DNA of 64,000 nt from Spongiactinospora sp. TRM90649 (lineage in GTDB: Bacteria; Actinomycetota; Actinomycetes; Streptosporangiales; Streptosporangiaceae): contig NZ_JARLTC010000014.1 of assembly GCF_029382225.1 (NCBI RefSeq), positions 1-64,000 on the forward strand, given 5' to 3'. Position numbers and translations under genes: made by a program. Each line of letters begins with the position of its first letter. Position 1 is the stretch's first letter. Of this stretch, positions 32,539-42,705 are shown piece by piece. The notes under the pieces were generated by a model. It saw only the letters and a list, made by a program, of their open reading frames with translations, did not search any database and was not told where the DNA came from.

Positions 32539-33711
32539 ATGCCTCTGCCGCTCTACCTGCTTGCCGTGGCGGTCTTCGCCATGGGCACCTCGGAGTTCAT
32601 GCTCGCCGGTCTGGTACCGGACATCGCCACCAACCTCGGCGTCTCCATCGGCTCCGCCGGGCTCCTGACCTCGGCGTTCGCCGTCGGGATGGTCGTCGGC
32701 GCGCCACTGATGGCGGCGCTCGCACGCCGCTGGCCCGCGCGGGCCGCCCTCCTGGCCTTCGTCCTCGCCTTCGCGCTGGCCCATGTGGTGGGCGCGCTCA
32801 CGACCGGCTTCGCCGTCCTGCTCGGCACCCGGGTGATCGCCGCCCTCGCCAACGCGGGCTTCCTGGCCGTGGCGCTGACCACGGCGGCCACACTCGTCGC
32901 GGCCGATCAGAAGGGCCGCGCACTGGCGGTGCTGCTCTCCGGGACGACGGTCGCCACCGTCGCCGGAGTCCCCGGCGGCGCGGTCCTCGGCACCCTGCTC
33001 GGCTGGCGGGCGACCTTCTGGGCGATCGCCCTGCTCTGCCTCCCCGCCGCCATCGGTGTCATCAAGGGCATCCCGGCGGGTGTCGGGCGGAACACCCCGG
33101 CCGTCTCGTCCCTCCGGAACGAGATCGCCCAGCTCGCGACCCCCCGGCTCGTCCTGGTCATGCTGCTCGGCGCCCTGGTCAACGCGGCCACCTTCGCCAC
33201 CTTCACCTTCCTGGCACCGATCGTGACCGGCACCGCCGGACTGAGCGAGCTGTGGATCTCGGTCGCCCTGGTGCTCTTCGGCATCGGCTCCTTCGCCGGC
33301 GTCACCGTCGCGGGCCGACTCTCCGACCGCCGCCCCGGCACGGTGCTGGCGGTCGGCGGCCCACTGCTGCTCCTCGGCTGGCTCGCGCTGGCGGCCTTCG
33401 CCGACCGGCCGGTGGCACTGCTGCTCCTCGTGTTCGCCCAGGGCGCCCTCTCGTTCGCGGTCGGCAGCACCCTGATCGCCCGAGTGCTCTACGCGGCATC
33501 GGCCGCCCCCACCATGGCCGGCTCCTACGCGACGGCGGCGCTCAACGCCGGCGCCGTCATCGGCCCCATCGCCGCGGCGTCGACCCTCTCCCTGGACACC
33601 GACGCCCTCGGCCCCATATGGGTCAGCGTCCTCCTGGTCACGATCGCCCTGCTCATCACCCTGCTGTACCGCCGCGCCATGTCCTCACGCGTGGGTGAGG
33701 CGAACCAATGA
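32539..33711 (+). CDS. MFS drug exporter, Cmx/Cml-like
   Basis: The 390-residue protein has twelve predicted membrane helices and the drug:proton antiporter-1 pattern. The N-terminus LYLLAVAVFAMGTSEFMLAG and the motif-C-like GVPGGAVLGTLLGWRATFW (about 148-166) are typical of Cml/Cmx chloramphenicol exporters and their relatives. Motif A is divergent (APLMAALARRWPAR). It probably exports phenicols or other small drugs; specificity cannot be told from sequence. A strong terminator follows. Confidence 0.9.
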   Translation: MPLPLYLLAVAVFAMGTSEFMLAGLVPDIATNLGVSIGSAGLLTSAFAVGMVVGAPLMAALARRWPARAALLAFVLAFALAHVVGALTTGFAVLLGTRVIAALANAGFLAVALTTAATLVAADQKGRALAVLLSGTTVATVAGVPGGAVLGTLLGWRATFWAIALLCLPAAIGVIKGIPAGVGRNTPAVSSLRNEIAQLATPRLVLVMLLGALVNAATFATFTFLAPIVTGTAGLSELWISVALVLFGIGSFAGVTVAGRLSDRRPGTVLAVGGPLLLLGWLALAAFADRPVALLLLVFAQGALSFAVGSTLIARVLYAASAAPTMAGSYATAALNAGAVIGPIAAASTLSLDTDALGPIWVSVLLVTIALLITLLYRRAMSSRVGEANQ

Positions 33712-33728
33712 GTCACTAGCCGCCTACC

Positions 33729-33761
33729 GGGGCCACGGCGCGGCGCGCCGCGAGTGGCCCC
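33729..33761 (+). terminator. hairpin terminator after the MFS gene
   Basis: GGGGCCAC at 33729-33736 pairs with GTGGCCCC at 33754-33761, and the loop contains a self-complementary CGCGGCGCGCCGCG. It begins 17 bases after the exporter's stop codon. No U tract follows. Confidence 0.7.
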
Positions 33762-33818
33762 ACGTGGGCGGACATTTGGCGAATCGGCCTGCACCTTTTC
33801 GGCATTAGCATGCTCGGC

Positions 33819-34586
33819 ATGTCCGATCGCGCGCTGAGCTTCGGGGTCATGGCACACGCCTACGAGCGGTTCCGGCCGGGGTATCCCCCGGAGCTCCTCG
33901 ACATGGTGCTCGCCTACGCCGCCCGGCCGATCAGGACCGCCCTCGAAATCGGCGCCGGAACCGGCAAGGCCACCCGCCTGTTCGCCGCACGCGGCATCGC
34001 CGTGACCGCCACCGATCCCGACGAGGCCATGCTCACGGAACTGCGCGAGCGTGTGCCGACAGACGTCAGGACCATCCGAGCCGCCTTCGAGGATCTGTCG
34101 CTGGGTAAGCGCTACGACCTGGTCTATGCGGCTGCCGCACTGCATTGGACGAACCCGGAGGACCGCTGGTCACGGATGGCTTCGCTGGTGGAGCCGGGCG
34201 GCGTGTTCACCTCGTTCGGCGGGCCGATCACACTGGCCGACCCTGCGGTGACGGAAACCGTCCGCGCGGTCCGATCACGCTTCATCGACAGGGATGACAT
34301 CGCATCCCCCGATGGAACGCCCGAGGACGCGGAGATGCAGTGGCCGGGCACAGAGCTTCAACAGTCGGAGTGGTTCACCGATGTACGGCAAGCCGTGATC
34401 GAACGCCGATTCACCCTGACCGCCGCCGACTACATCGGCCAGCTCTCCACCATCTCCGCCTATCTCGTCCTGCCGGACGCGGAGCGCGAGCAACTGTTCA
34501 GACGGCTCATGCACGTACTACCGGAATCGGTCGAGATCACCGCCGACATCACCGCCCACCTCGCCCGCCGCCACCGCGAACCCTAG
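33819..34586 (+). CDS. class I SAM-dependent methyltransferase
   Basis: The 255-residue enzyme has SAM-binding motif I as ALEIGAGTGKATRLFAARG, an acidic end of strand 2 in VTATDPDEAML, and YDLVYAAAALHWT as motif post-I/III. The C-terminal half is helical. The fold is Methyltransf_11-like with an unknown acceptor. ATG 33819 (MSDRALSF) is taken as start; an ATG three codons upstream is also possible, and neither has a clear ribosome binding site. Confidence 0.9.
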   Translation: MSDRALSFGVMAHAYERFRPGYPPELLDMVLAYAARPIRTALEIGAGTGKATRLFAARGIAVTATDPDEAMLTELRERVPTDVRTIRAAFEDLSLGKRYDLVYAAAALHWTNPEDRWSRMASLVEPGGVFTSFGGPITLADPAVTETVRAVRSRFIDRDDIASPDGTPEDAEMQWPGTELQQSEWFTDVRQAVIERRFTLTAADYIGQLSTISAYLVLPDAEREQLFRRLMHVLPESVEITADITAHLARRHREP

Positions 34587-34613
34587 CCCCCGCCGTCCAC
34601 TCCCAAGAGGCGA

Positions 34614-35093
34614 CTACCCTCTCATCGCCCCATGGGGCCAGATCACCGTCACGGGCAGACATCGGCGGCGCGCTTCGGCGACCGCGTCGGCGGTGCCGCC
34701 CTTGCCGTAGTCCTCCCGGCCGTCCCACACCGCGACCAGTTCGTCCACGCTGCCCATAACCGCTTCGTTGGCGGCGGCGTACGCCTCCCGGATGGCCTGG
34801 TCGAAGTCCATCACCCGCACCTTGTCGGCCCGCGCGATGAGATCGTCGAACCGTTCGACGTGATCCGGCTTGACCTTCGCCTCCCGGTAGTCGCGCGAGG
34901 GCAGGACCACCTCCAGCAGCCCACCGACGCTCAGCACCGCCTCGGCGAACACCGAATCGGCGCCCTTGGCGATGCAGGACACTCCCACCAGAGGCGTCCC
35001 GGCCCGGCCACGCAGATGGTCGAGGATCGCCTCACGCACTAGCCCACTCGTGCCTGCGCTGATGTTCATGTGACCCGTGACGCCAATACGCAT
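34614..35093 (-). CDS. SLOG-type Rossmann-fold protein
   Basis: The 159-residue protein starts with MRIGVTGHMNI, a Rossmann-like nucleotide-binding edge, then has GVSCIAKGADSVFAEAVL and a late GGTADAVAEARRR. This is the plan of SLOG/DprA-like domains that bind nucleotides or nucleotide-derived signals. It is a single-domain version without an attached effector. GGGG lies five bases before ATG 35093; the longer frame upstream only shadows the neighbouring gene. The XRE-TPR regulator gene ends 28 nt upstream on the same strand, so the two form an operon. Confidence 0.8.
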   Translation of the reverse strand: MRIGVTGHMNISAGTSGLVREAILDHLRGRAGTPLVGVSCIAKGADSVFAEAVLSVGGLLEVVLPSRDYREAKVKPDHVERFDDLIARADKVRVMDFDQAIREAYAAANEAVMGSVDELVAVWDGREDYGKGGTADAVAEARRRCLPVTVIWPHGAMRG

Positions 35094-35121
35094 GCCATGC
35101 CCCCTGGCTCGGTGAATCGCC

Positions 35122-36492
35122 TTAGCCTCCCATGGCCACCCGTATCCGTTCCCGTAGATCGGCCACGCCCGGCGCATTCTGGTCTGCGAGCGCGTGAACG
35201 AGTCCGCCGAGCTGATCACGGACCCTGTCAGAGGTGGTCCGCCCGGCCGCTTGGACGGCCGCGTCTGCGGCGGTCACCGCAGCGTCGAGGTCGCCATTGA
35301 TGATGTGCGCATGTGCCAGCCCAGCATGGTCGAGGGCGAAACTGCGTCCGAGCGGCTGAGCACGTAGCTCGATTGCCCGCTGGATGTAGGTCACCGCGTC
35401 GATAGCGAAGCGTGGATTCACCTCGCGGGCCAGGTCGAGATACCGGCCGCCGGTCACACCGGCGAGCTCTGCCGCATCGAAGGAGGTCTGCCACTCAGGG
35501 CCGTCGTCACCGGCAGCGTAGGCGTCCTCTGCAGCGCCGGTGGCACGGCGGAACGCTTCGATCCGGCCGAGCCCGGCGTATGCCCATGCCTCCCGGGTAT
35601 GCAACATGGCTTGCAGCCGTCCGGCTCCCGATGCGCGTGTGCCGTCCAGGGCGAGTCGCACCAGTTCCAGCGCATCGCCCGGCTCTTTCAGGTACATGAG
35701 TTGCCGAGCCATTGAGGCCAATACTCCGGCGCCGAATCCTCGGTCGCCGCTCACCCGTCCCGCTTGCAGTCCAAGCACGTAGTAGCGCTGAGCAGCTCGT
35801 TGCATGCCGGAATCCCAAGACATGTTCGCAGCCGTCTTCGCCAAGCGGGCCATGACGCCATACAGGCGTAGCGCGATCGCACGGGGATGGCTCTCTCTAA
35901 TGAGATCGGCCACTTCGTTGAGCTGACCGATGACGGCCTTACGCGCCAGACCGCCGCCGTTGGTGTGGCCCCAGGTGCGGAACACCTCGGCGGTCATCTC
36001 AAGCTGGGCGACTTCGTCCATTCCCACGCGACCTGGTGTGGTCGAATCGGGGAGATCTTGAATAACTGCGGTTAGCCAGCGCTGCGCGGGGTCGATGAGG
36101 GGAAGACCGACTGTCACGCTCAGCGCCTTGATCGCCTTGCGGCGGTCTTCATGCATTGTCATCTCGTAAATGGCCTGAGACGTTGCGCAAGGCTCCCACA
36201 CCCACGACAGCTCGGCTCCTTCTTTCTCGGGGGCGACTGGGGGCGTCTCCTCGCAGAACAACTCCGCCTCATCGATCCCCAGCACGCGCGCATACAGCAT
36301 CGGGTACGGGTCTCTCGGGCGATGACGACCCGCCTCCCAGTCCTTGACCCGACGGATGATCGAATCACGGTGGGGGAGGGCAAGGCCAAGCTCCCTGCCA
36401 GTGTGCGCCAGCCGACGGGCCAGCTCTTTCTGCTGCCAGCCACGCTCGCGCCGTTCATAGGCCAGACGTATCGCCAACGCACTCTTGGGCAT
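35122..36492 (-). CDS. XRE-family regulator with TPR-like C-terminus
   Basis: The 456-residue protein has a helix-turn-helix at about 10-70 (GWQQKELARRLA and a WEAGRHRPRDP phrase) and a long helical repeat region (about 130-450) that looks like degenerate TPRs. This is the plan of many actinobacterial quorum- or stress-linked XRE regulators. ATG 36492 (MPKSALAIRL) is preferred over an ATG 19 codons upstream. It is first in an operon with the SLOG gene and diverges from the small gene at 36661. Confidence 0.87.
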   Translation of the reverse strand: MPKSALAIRLAYERRERGWQQKELARRLAHTGRELGLALPHRDSIIRRVKDWEAGRHRPRDPYPMLYARVLGIDEAELFCEETPPVAPEKEGAELSWVWEPCATSQAIYEMTMHEDRRKAIKALSVTVGLPLIDPAQRWLTAVIQDLPDSTTPGRVGMDEVAQLEMTAEVFRTWGHTNGGGLARKAVIGQLNEVADLIRESHPRAIALRLYGVMARLAKTAANMSWDSGMQRAAQRYYVLGLQAGRVSGDRGFGAGVLASMARQLMYLKEPGDALELVRLALDGTRASGAGRLQAMLHTREAWAYAGLGRIEAFRRATGAAEDAYAAGDDGPEWQTSFDAAELAGVTGGRYLDLAREVNPRFAIDAVTYIQRAIELRAQPLGRSFALDHAGLAHAHIINGDLDAAVTAADAAVQAAGRTTSDRVRDQLGGLVHALADQNAPGVADLRERIRVAMGG

Positions 36493-36598
36493 GGCACCTC
36501 GGCAAGGTGGGGGACACATCATGCTGCCGGTAGTGTCCCTCAGCCGCACTTGCCGTCGCTACCAACTCACACGCTGTAATGAATCGCGTGACAGAAGC

Positions 36599-36636
36599 GG
36601 CCCCTGGCGCGGTGATCTGACCCACCGGCCGGGGCC
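36599..36636 (+). promoter_or_regulatory. hairpin in the leader of the 36661 gene
   Basis: GGCCCC (36599-36604) pairs with GGGGCC (36631-36636) and GGTG (36611-36614) with CACC (36623-36626), with a bulged inner helix. It lies 24 bp before the start codon. It could be an attenuator or a site for a regulator; nothing more can be said. Confidence 0.4.
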
Positions 36637-36660
36637 TTGATCGCAGAGGAGCTGCGACCC

Positions 36661-36978
36661 GTGAGCGATCCTAGCCCTGCGCAGGAATCCGACATAACCG
36701 ACTTCGCCGATCAAGACGATGATGTGATCGCCTCCTGGGAGGTGGACGCGGGAAAGCGTGGTTCGGCCGGTGTGACCGGTTCGGCCGCCGTCGCGGCCAC
36801 GGACATGCTGGCGGCCCTGGCCGCCTTCCCGGACGGGCGCGGCCGGGTCCGGTCCGCGCGGCTCATGCCGTCCATGTCCGGCGCGGAGTACCGGTACGGC
36901 GCGACGGTGCTGACCGCGCACCGCCGCGACGCGGTGACGCCGACCGTTTCGGGTGACGCGTGGGACCTCGACCAGTGA
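36661..36978 (+). CDS. small hypothetical protein
   Basis: The product has 105 residues. The first third is acidic (ESDITDFADQDDD), and the rest is Ala/Gly/Arg-rich with MSGAEYRYGATVL near residue 75. I recognise no domain. GTG 36661 is chosen because GGAG lies upstream and the preceding codons look non-coding; the frame is open to a TTG at 36637. It diverges from the XRE-TPR operon and precedes another small gene, and all may form one accessory unit. Confidence 0.55.
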   Translation: MSDPSPAQESDITDFADQDDDVIASWEVDAGKRGSAGVTGSAAVAATDMLAALAAFPDGRGRVRSARLMPSMSGAEYRYGATVLTAHRRDAVTPTVSGDAWDLDQ

Positions 36979-37157
36979 GCTGGCGCGGCGGGGCGTGGCC
37001 GCTGCCGCGCCGTACGACACGGGCGATCAGCGCCCATGCGCGCGGGCGGGCGTCCTTTCCTGTTGGCACGCCCCGCCCGTCCGCATCGTCTGAGACCTTC
37101 CAGGAAGCGCGGTGGCCACACCGCCGCGCGGCACGGGGCCCAGTGTCCCCATGCCCC

Positions 37158-37203
37158 GGCGCGGACGGGCCGTGGTCACTCACCCGGCCGGCCCGTCCGC
37201 GCC
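37158..37203 (+). promoter_or_regulatory. 14-bp perfect hairpin before the 37225 gene
   Basis: GGCGCGGACGGGCC (37158-37171) is the exact inverse complement of GGCCCGTCCGCGCC (37190-37203), with an 18-base loop. It ends 21 bp before the next start codon and about 10 bp before its ribosome binding site. It may terminate the upstream transcript or control the downstream gene. A second, imperfect GC hairpin lies at about 37043-37080. Confidence 0.5.
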
Positions 37204-37224
37204 CCCACCCCGAAGGTGGCGTCC

Positions 37225-37458
37225 GTGGATGACTTGACCGTGCGCGACCGCGCGCACCTGGCCGCGCTGGAGGCCACGTTCCCCGGCTGGCACATCACCA
37301 TCGAACACGGCGAATGGCGGGCCGAACGGCGCGGCCCGATCACCGGCCGCCAGCGCGACGCCGGGGTACGTGAGCAGGTGACCGCCCCGACGCCGATCGA
37401 CCTGTCCGCCGCACTGGCCGGACAACTCGGCATCCTGGCCCGCATGGGTGCCGCCTGA
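37225..37458 (+). CDS. small hypothetical protein
   Basis: The product has 77 residues and starts with a GTG that follows AAGGTGG. The N-terminal part (LAALEATFPGWHITIEHGEW) looks like one amphipathic helix plus a strand, and the rest is basic and helical. Similar short proteins sit beside XRE and ATP-binding regulators in actinobacteria, but I know no function. The frame is open further upstream, where it would run through the perfect hairpin, so the GTG is preferred. Confidence 0.6.
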   Translation: MDDLTVRDRAHLAALEATFPGWHITIEHGEWRAERRGPITGRQRDAGVREQVTAPTPIDLSAALAGQLGILARMGAA

Positions 37459-37460
37459 CC

Positions 37461-37505
37461 CCTCGGCGGGGCGCACGCCACCTTCCCGGCCGCGCCTCGC
37501 CGAGG
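37461..37505 (+). terminator. hairpin terminator after the 37225 gene
   Basis: CCTCGGCGGGGCGC (37461-37474) pairs with GCGCCTCGCCGAGG (37492-37505) over 14 bases with one G-U wobble and a 17-base loop. It begins 3 bases after the stop codon. Confidence 0.7.
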
Positions 37506-38080
37506 CCCCCACCCGCCGGACGACCGACCAGTCCCGGACATCCCGGCGGCCCGGTGGCCCGGTGACGACACGGACGGCAAACCGGCGAAAGGCTTTGGGC
37601 CGGTGCCGTAACGGCGAGACGTACCCACGCCTGGTAGGCGCCGGGTACAGGACAGTGGCCATGCACGGGCGTCGGCGTATAGGCGGCGCGCCGTAGCCGG
37701 ATCGCGGGTCGGGATGCGATGAGCCGCGTGGCCGGGTCGTCGAGCGTCTGCTCCACGGCGAGGCGTTCGGCGTACTTCCCGCTCTAGCGGCAGGGACGCC
37801 CTCGGGCGATGGCATCGGGACGGGAAGGCCCGCCCGAGCGGAGCGGCGGAATCACGCGGGCAGTGCAGGGGCGTGACCCGAGCGGAGCGAGGACGATCGC
37901 GCGATAGCGCGCCAAGAAAGAGCGTCCGAGCGCAGCGAGGCCCATTGGACGCGCGAAGCGCGGACCTTGGGAAGCTGGCCGAGCGGAGCGAGGGCGATCA
38001 GGTGCGCGGCCTTGGGGGAACAGGCGGGGAGGGCGGAATCGGGTGATCAGGCGGCTGCTGTCACACGCGCGAGAACACGG
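37506..38080. other. 575-bp gap without a recognised gene
   Basis: No reading frame here has a recognisable domain on either strand. The second half carries four copies of a short CCGAGCG-type repeat, listed separately. The far end is the terminator region of the sdhCAB operon. Confidence 0.6.
37834..37993. repeat. four dispersed copies of CCGAGCGSAGCG
   Basis: CCGAGCGGAGCG (37834-37845), CCGAGCGGAGCGAGG (37878-37892), CCGAGCGCAGCGAGG (37926-37940) and CCGAGCGGAGCGAGG (37979-37993) occur at intervals of 44, 48 and 53 bp. Each contains a direct repeat of GAGCG or its near copy. They lie only in this non-coding gap and look like small interspersed repeats of the kind scattered in actinobacterial intergenic regions. 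Confidence 0.7.
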
Positions 38081-38118
38081 CCGGGGCCGCACCGACTCCC
38101 CATCGGTGGCGGCCCCGG
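38081..38118 (-). terminator. hairpin terminator of the sdhCAB operon
   Basis: CCGGGGCCGC (38081-38090) pairs with GCGGCCCCGG (38109-38118), and the helix continues through ACCGA/TCGGT with one bulged G, leaving a 7-base loop. It lies 14 bases past the sdhB stop. Confidence 0.8.
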
Positions 38119-38131
38119 ATGTCGAAAGGTG

Positions 38132-38862
38132 TCAGCCGGACTTCAGGTAGTCGTGGTTCATCTGGGTGATGGTGGACAGCGGGATGCCCTTCGGGCAGAC
38201 GGCGGTGCATTCGCCGGTGTTGGTGCAGCCGCCGAAACCCTCCGTGTCCATCTGCTCGACCATGGCCTGGGCGCGCTTGTCGCGTTCCGGCTGGCCCTGG
38301 GGCAGGAGGCCGAGGTGGGTGATCTTGGCGGCGGTGAAGAGGGAGGCGGAGCCGTTGGGGCAGGCCGCGACGCAGGCGCCGCAGCCGATGCAGGTGGCGG
38401 CGTCGAAGGCGGCGTCGGCGTCGTCCTTCTTGACCGGTACGGCATGCGCGTCCGGCGCCGACCCCGCCGGCACCGAGATGAACCCGCCCGCCTGGATGAT
38501 GCGGTCGAACGACGAGCGGTCCACGACCAGGTCCTTGACGACCGGGAACGGCGCGGCCCGCCACGGTTCGATGGTGATGGTGGCGCCGTCCTCGAAGTGC
38601 CGCATGTGGAGCTGGCACGTGGTGGTGGCGCGCTGCTCGCCGTGGGCGACGCCGTTGATGACCATCCCGCACATGCCGCAGATGCCTTCGCGGCAGTCGT
38701 GGTCGAAGGCGATCGGGTCGTCGCCTTCGAGGATGAGGCGTTCGTTGAGGACGTCCAGCATCTCCAGGAACGACATGTCCGGCGAAACATCCTCGACGAG
38801 GTATTTCACCATCCGCCCCCGGTCGGAGGGGCCGTTCTGGCGCCAGACCTTAAGGGTGAGGT

Positions 38863-38866
<4 letters not shown>
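38132..38866 (-). CDS. sdhB: succinate dehydrogenase/fumarate reductase iron-sulfur subunit
   Basis: The 244-residue subunit passes electrons from the flavoprotein to the membrane quinone site. CREGICGMCGMVINGVAHG, with a following Cys in TTTCQLH, binds the [2Fe-2S] cluster. CIGCGACVAACP and CTNTGECTAVCPKGIP provide ligands for the [4Fe-4S] and third clusters. It is translated from an ATGA overlap with sdhA and is last in the sdhCAB operon. The membrane partner's b558 type points to a menaquinone-linked complex. Confidence 0.95.
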
Positions 38867-40784
<1,918 letters not shown>

Positions 40785-40788
<4 letters not shown>

Positions 40789-41561
40789 TTCACCACTCCG
40801 AACGTGATCGCGAGGGGAACGGCCATGAACCCGAGGACCAGCAGCCCGGAGACCCCGGCCGCGGCCAGCTTCAGCGCCTTCTCGCGGCGCGCGCCGACCA
40901 CGCCGAGCGTCTGGAACGCGCTCCACAGGCCGTGCCGCAGGTGCAGTCCCACCATGAGCAGGGCCAGCACGTAGAAGAGGGTGACCGGCCACCTGCCGGC
41001 CGCGAAGCCCTCCACCATCCGGTCGTACGGCGCGCCCGCCGGGCCCGCCGGGTTGACCGTCGCGAACGTCAGGTCCAGCAGGTGCCAGATGACGAAGAGC
41101 AGGATGATGATCCCGCCGAACCGCATGGTGTGGACGGCGTAGCCGGACGCCTGCGACTTCGGCCTGGCCGCGTACTTGACCGGCCTGGCCCGGTGCGCCC
41201 GCCTGGCCAGCGAGATCGCCGACCACATGTGCGCCAGCACGCACACCGCGAGCACCACTTCGACCAGCGTGAGCACGGTGCGGTTCGGCACCAGCGGGTG
41301 CCCGACCTCGCGCAGCCAGGCCGCGTACTCGTTGAACGCGGCGGCGCCATAGAAGATCTTGAGGTTTCCGGCCATGTGCGCGATCAGGTACAGCACCAGC
41401 ACGGCGCCGGTGACCGCCATCACGGCCTTGCGGCCGTTGGAGGAACGCAAACGGGAATGGCGGGCGGGGGGCGGCGTGCTCACCCTGGGGGTCCGCTCTG
41501 CGGCGGGCCTCGGGGAGCCAACTGGCGCGGTCGCGGATCCGCGCTCGATCGTGGCAGTCAC
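40785..41561 (-). CDS. sdhC: succinate dehydrogenase cytochrome b558-type membrane subunit
   Basis: The subunit (258 residues from GTG 41561) anchors the complex and carries haem b and the quinone site. Five membrane helices (about 45-255) contain several well-placed histidines (IAHMAGN, LAHMWSA, IWHLLD, GLHLRHG). The start is uncertain. An ATG at 41609 or 41639 is also in frame, but the extra codons have low GC at third positions, and the one at 41639 would put a LysR-type palindrome inside the gene. The operon diverges from a lysR gene. Confidence 0.88.
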
Positions 41562-41620
41562 GCCATCGAAGGTATGAATCGTACCGCTGAGGCGTCCAAG
41601 TCGCTGCATGTCTGGTTTCC

Positions 41621-41635
41621 ATAGCCTGTGGCTAT
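41621..41635. promoter_or_regulatory. LysR-type box upstream of sdhC
   Basis: ATAGCCTGTGGCTAT is a near-perfect palindrome with the T-N11-A outline of LysR sites. Its outer arms ATAGC/GCTAT are identical to those of the box next to lysR. It lies 60 bp before the preferred sdhC start, where an activator or repressor would act. Confidence 0.6.
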
Positions 41636-41719
41636 TCACTCTGCGTCCACGCCCTGCGCGACACGCGTGACCGTGTCCACTGCGACCAATCTCACACCGG
41701 AATGGATCCGTCGGGCTCG

Positions 41720-41734
41720 ATAGCCCTAAGCTAT
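41720..41734. promoter_or_regulatory. LysR-type box upstream of lysR
   Basis: ATAGCCCTAAGCTAT has the same ATAGC-N5-GCTAT form as the box near sdhC, 99 bp away. It ends 6 bp before the lysR start codon, well placed for autorepression. Confidence 0.6.
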
Positions 41735-41740
41735 TGAACT

Positions 41741-42679
41741 GTGCAGCTTCAGCAACTGGCGTACTTCGTGGCGGTCGCCGAGACCCGCCACTTCACCCAT
41801 GCCGCCGAGCGGATGCGGGTCGCCCAGCCGTCGCTGAGCAAGCAGATCAGGGCGCTGGAGGACGAACTGGGCACGGCCCTGCTCAACCGCGCCAGGGGCA
41901 ACGTCACGCTCACCCCCGCGGGCGAGGCGCTGCTGCCCCTGGCCCGCCGGATGCTGGCCGACGCCGACACCGCCCGCAGGGAGGTCGCCGAGCTGGCGGG
42001 CCTGCGGCGCGGCCGGGTGCGGCTGGGGGCCACTCCCTCGCTGTGCGCGGGGCTGCTGGCCGACGCGCTGGCCCTCTTCCACAAGGACTACCCGGGGGTG
42101 GAGCTGCTGGTCGAGGAGGGCGGCTCCCGTGACCTCGTGCGCGACCTCGCCCGGGGACAGCTCGACCTCGCCCTGATCATCCTGCCGCTGCACAGCAGCG
42201 ACCCCTCTCTGGTCACCGAGGAGATCCTCAGCGAAAATCTGGTGGTGGCCTCGCCGTCGCACGCGCCGCCGGCCCGCCGGTCCCACCTCCGCATCGAGGA
42301 TCTCCGGGGACGGCCGCTGGTGATGTTCAGACGCGGATACGACCTGCGGGAGGCCACGCTGAGCGCGTGCCGCCAGGCGGGCTTCGAGCCGCGGTTCGCG
42401 GTCGAGGGCGGTGAGATGGACGCCGTGCTGCGTTTCGTCGAAGCCGGTCTGGGCGTGGCCGTGGTCCCCTCCATGGTGCTGGACGGCCGGCCCGGCCTGA
42501 TCGGCACCCCGCTGGCCCCACCGGGCCTGCACCGCACCATCGCGCTGTCGCACCGCAAGGACGTCGAACCGATCCGCGCCGCGCAGGCGTTCCGCGCGAC
42601 GCTGCTGAGGTTTCTCATCGAGGCCGCGCATGACGGCAGCCTGCCCCAGGGAGTTGAATTAGCAGGCCGGTCAACCTAG
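41741..42679 (+). CDS. LysR-family transcriptional regulator
   Basis: The 312-residue regulator has the N-terminal winged HTH (about 3-60, FTHAAERMRVAQPSLSKQI) and a periplasmic-binding-like effector domain (about 90-295). The start is GTG 41741. The matching palindromes next to its own start and near sdhC indicate that it controls itself and the sdhCAB operon. The effector is probably a dicarboxylate or other central metabolite, by inference. Confidence 0.92.
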   Translation: MQLQQLAYFVAVAETRHFTHAAERMRVAQPSLSKQIRALEDELGTALLNRARGNVTLTPAGEALLPLARRMLADADTARREVAELAGLRRGRVRLGATPSLCAGLLADALALFHKDYPGVELLVEEGGSRDLVRDLARGQLDLALIILPLHSSDPSLVTEEILSENLVVASPSHAPPARRSHLRIEDLRGRPLVMFRRGYDLREATLSACRQAGFEPRFAVEGGEMDAVLRFVEAGLGVAVVPSMVLDGRPGLIGTPLAPPGLHRTIALSHRKDVEPIRAAQAFRATLLRFLIEAAHDGSLPQGVELAGRST

Positions 42680-42705
42680 GCCGGCCTTGGACATATGAGG
42701 CGCCC

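Noticed and set aside
37834..37993. CRISPR array
   Set aside because: Units of 12-15 bp are too short and the spacing is irregular; no cas genes are present.
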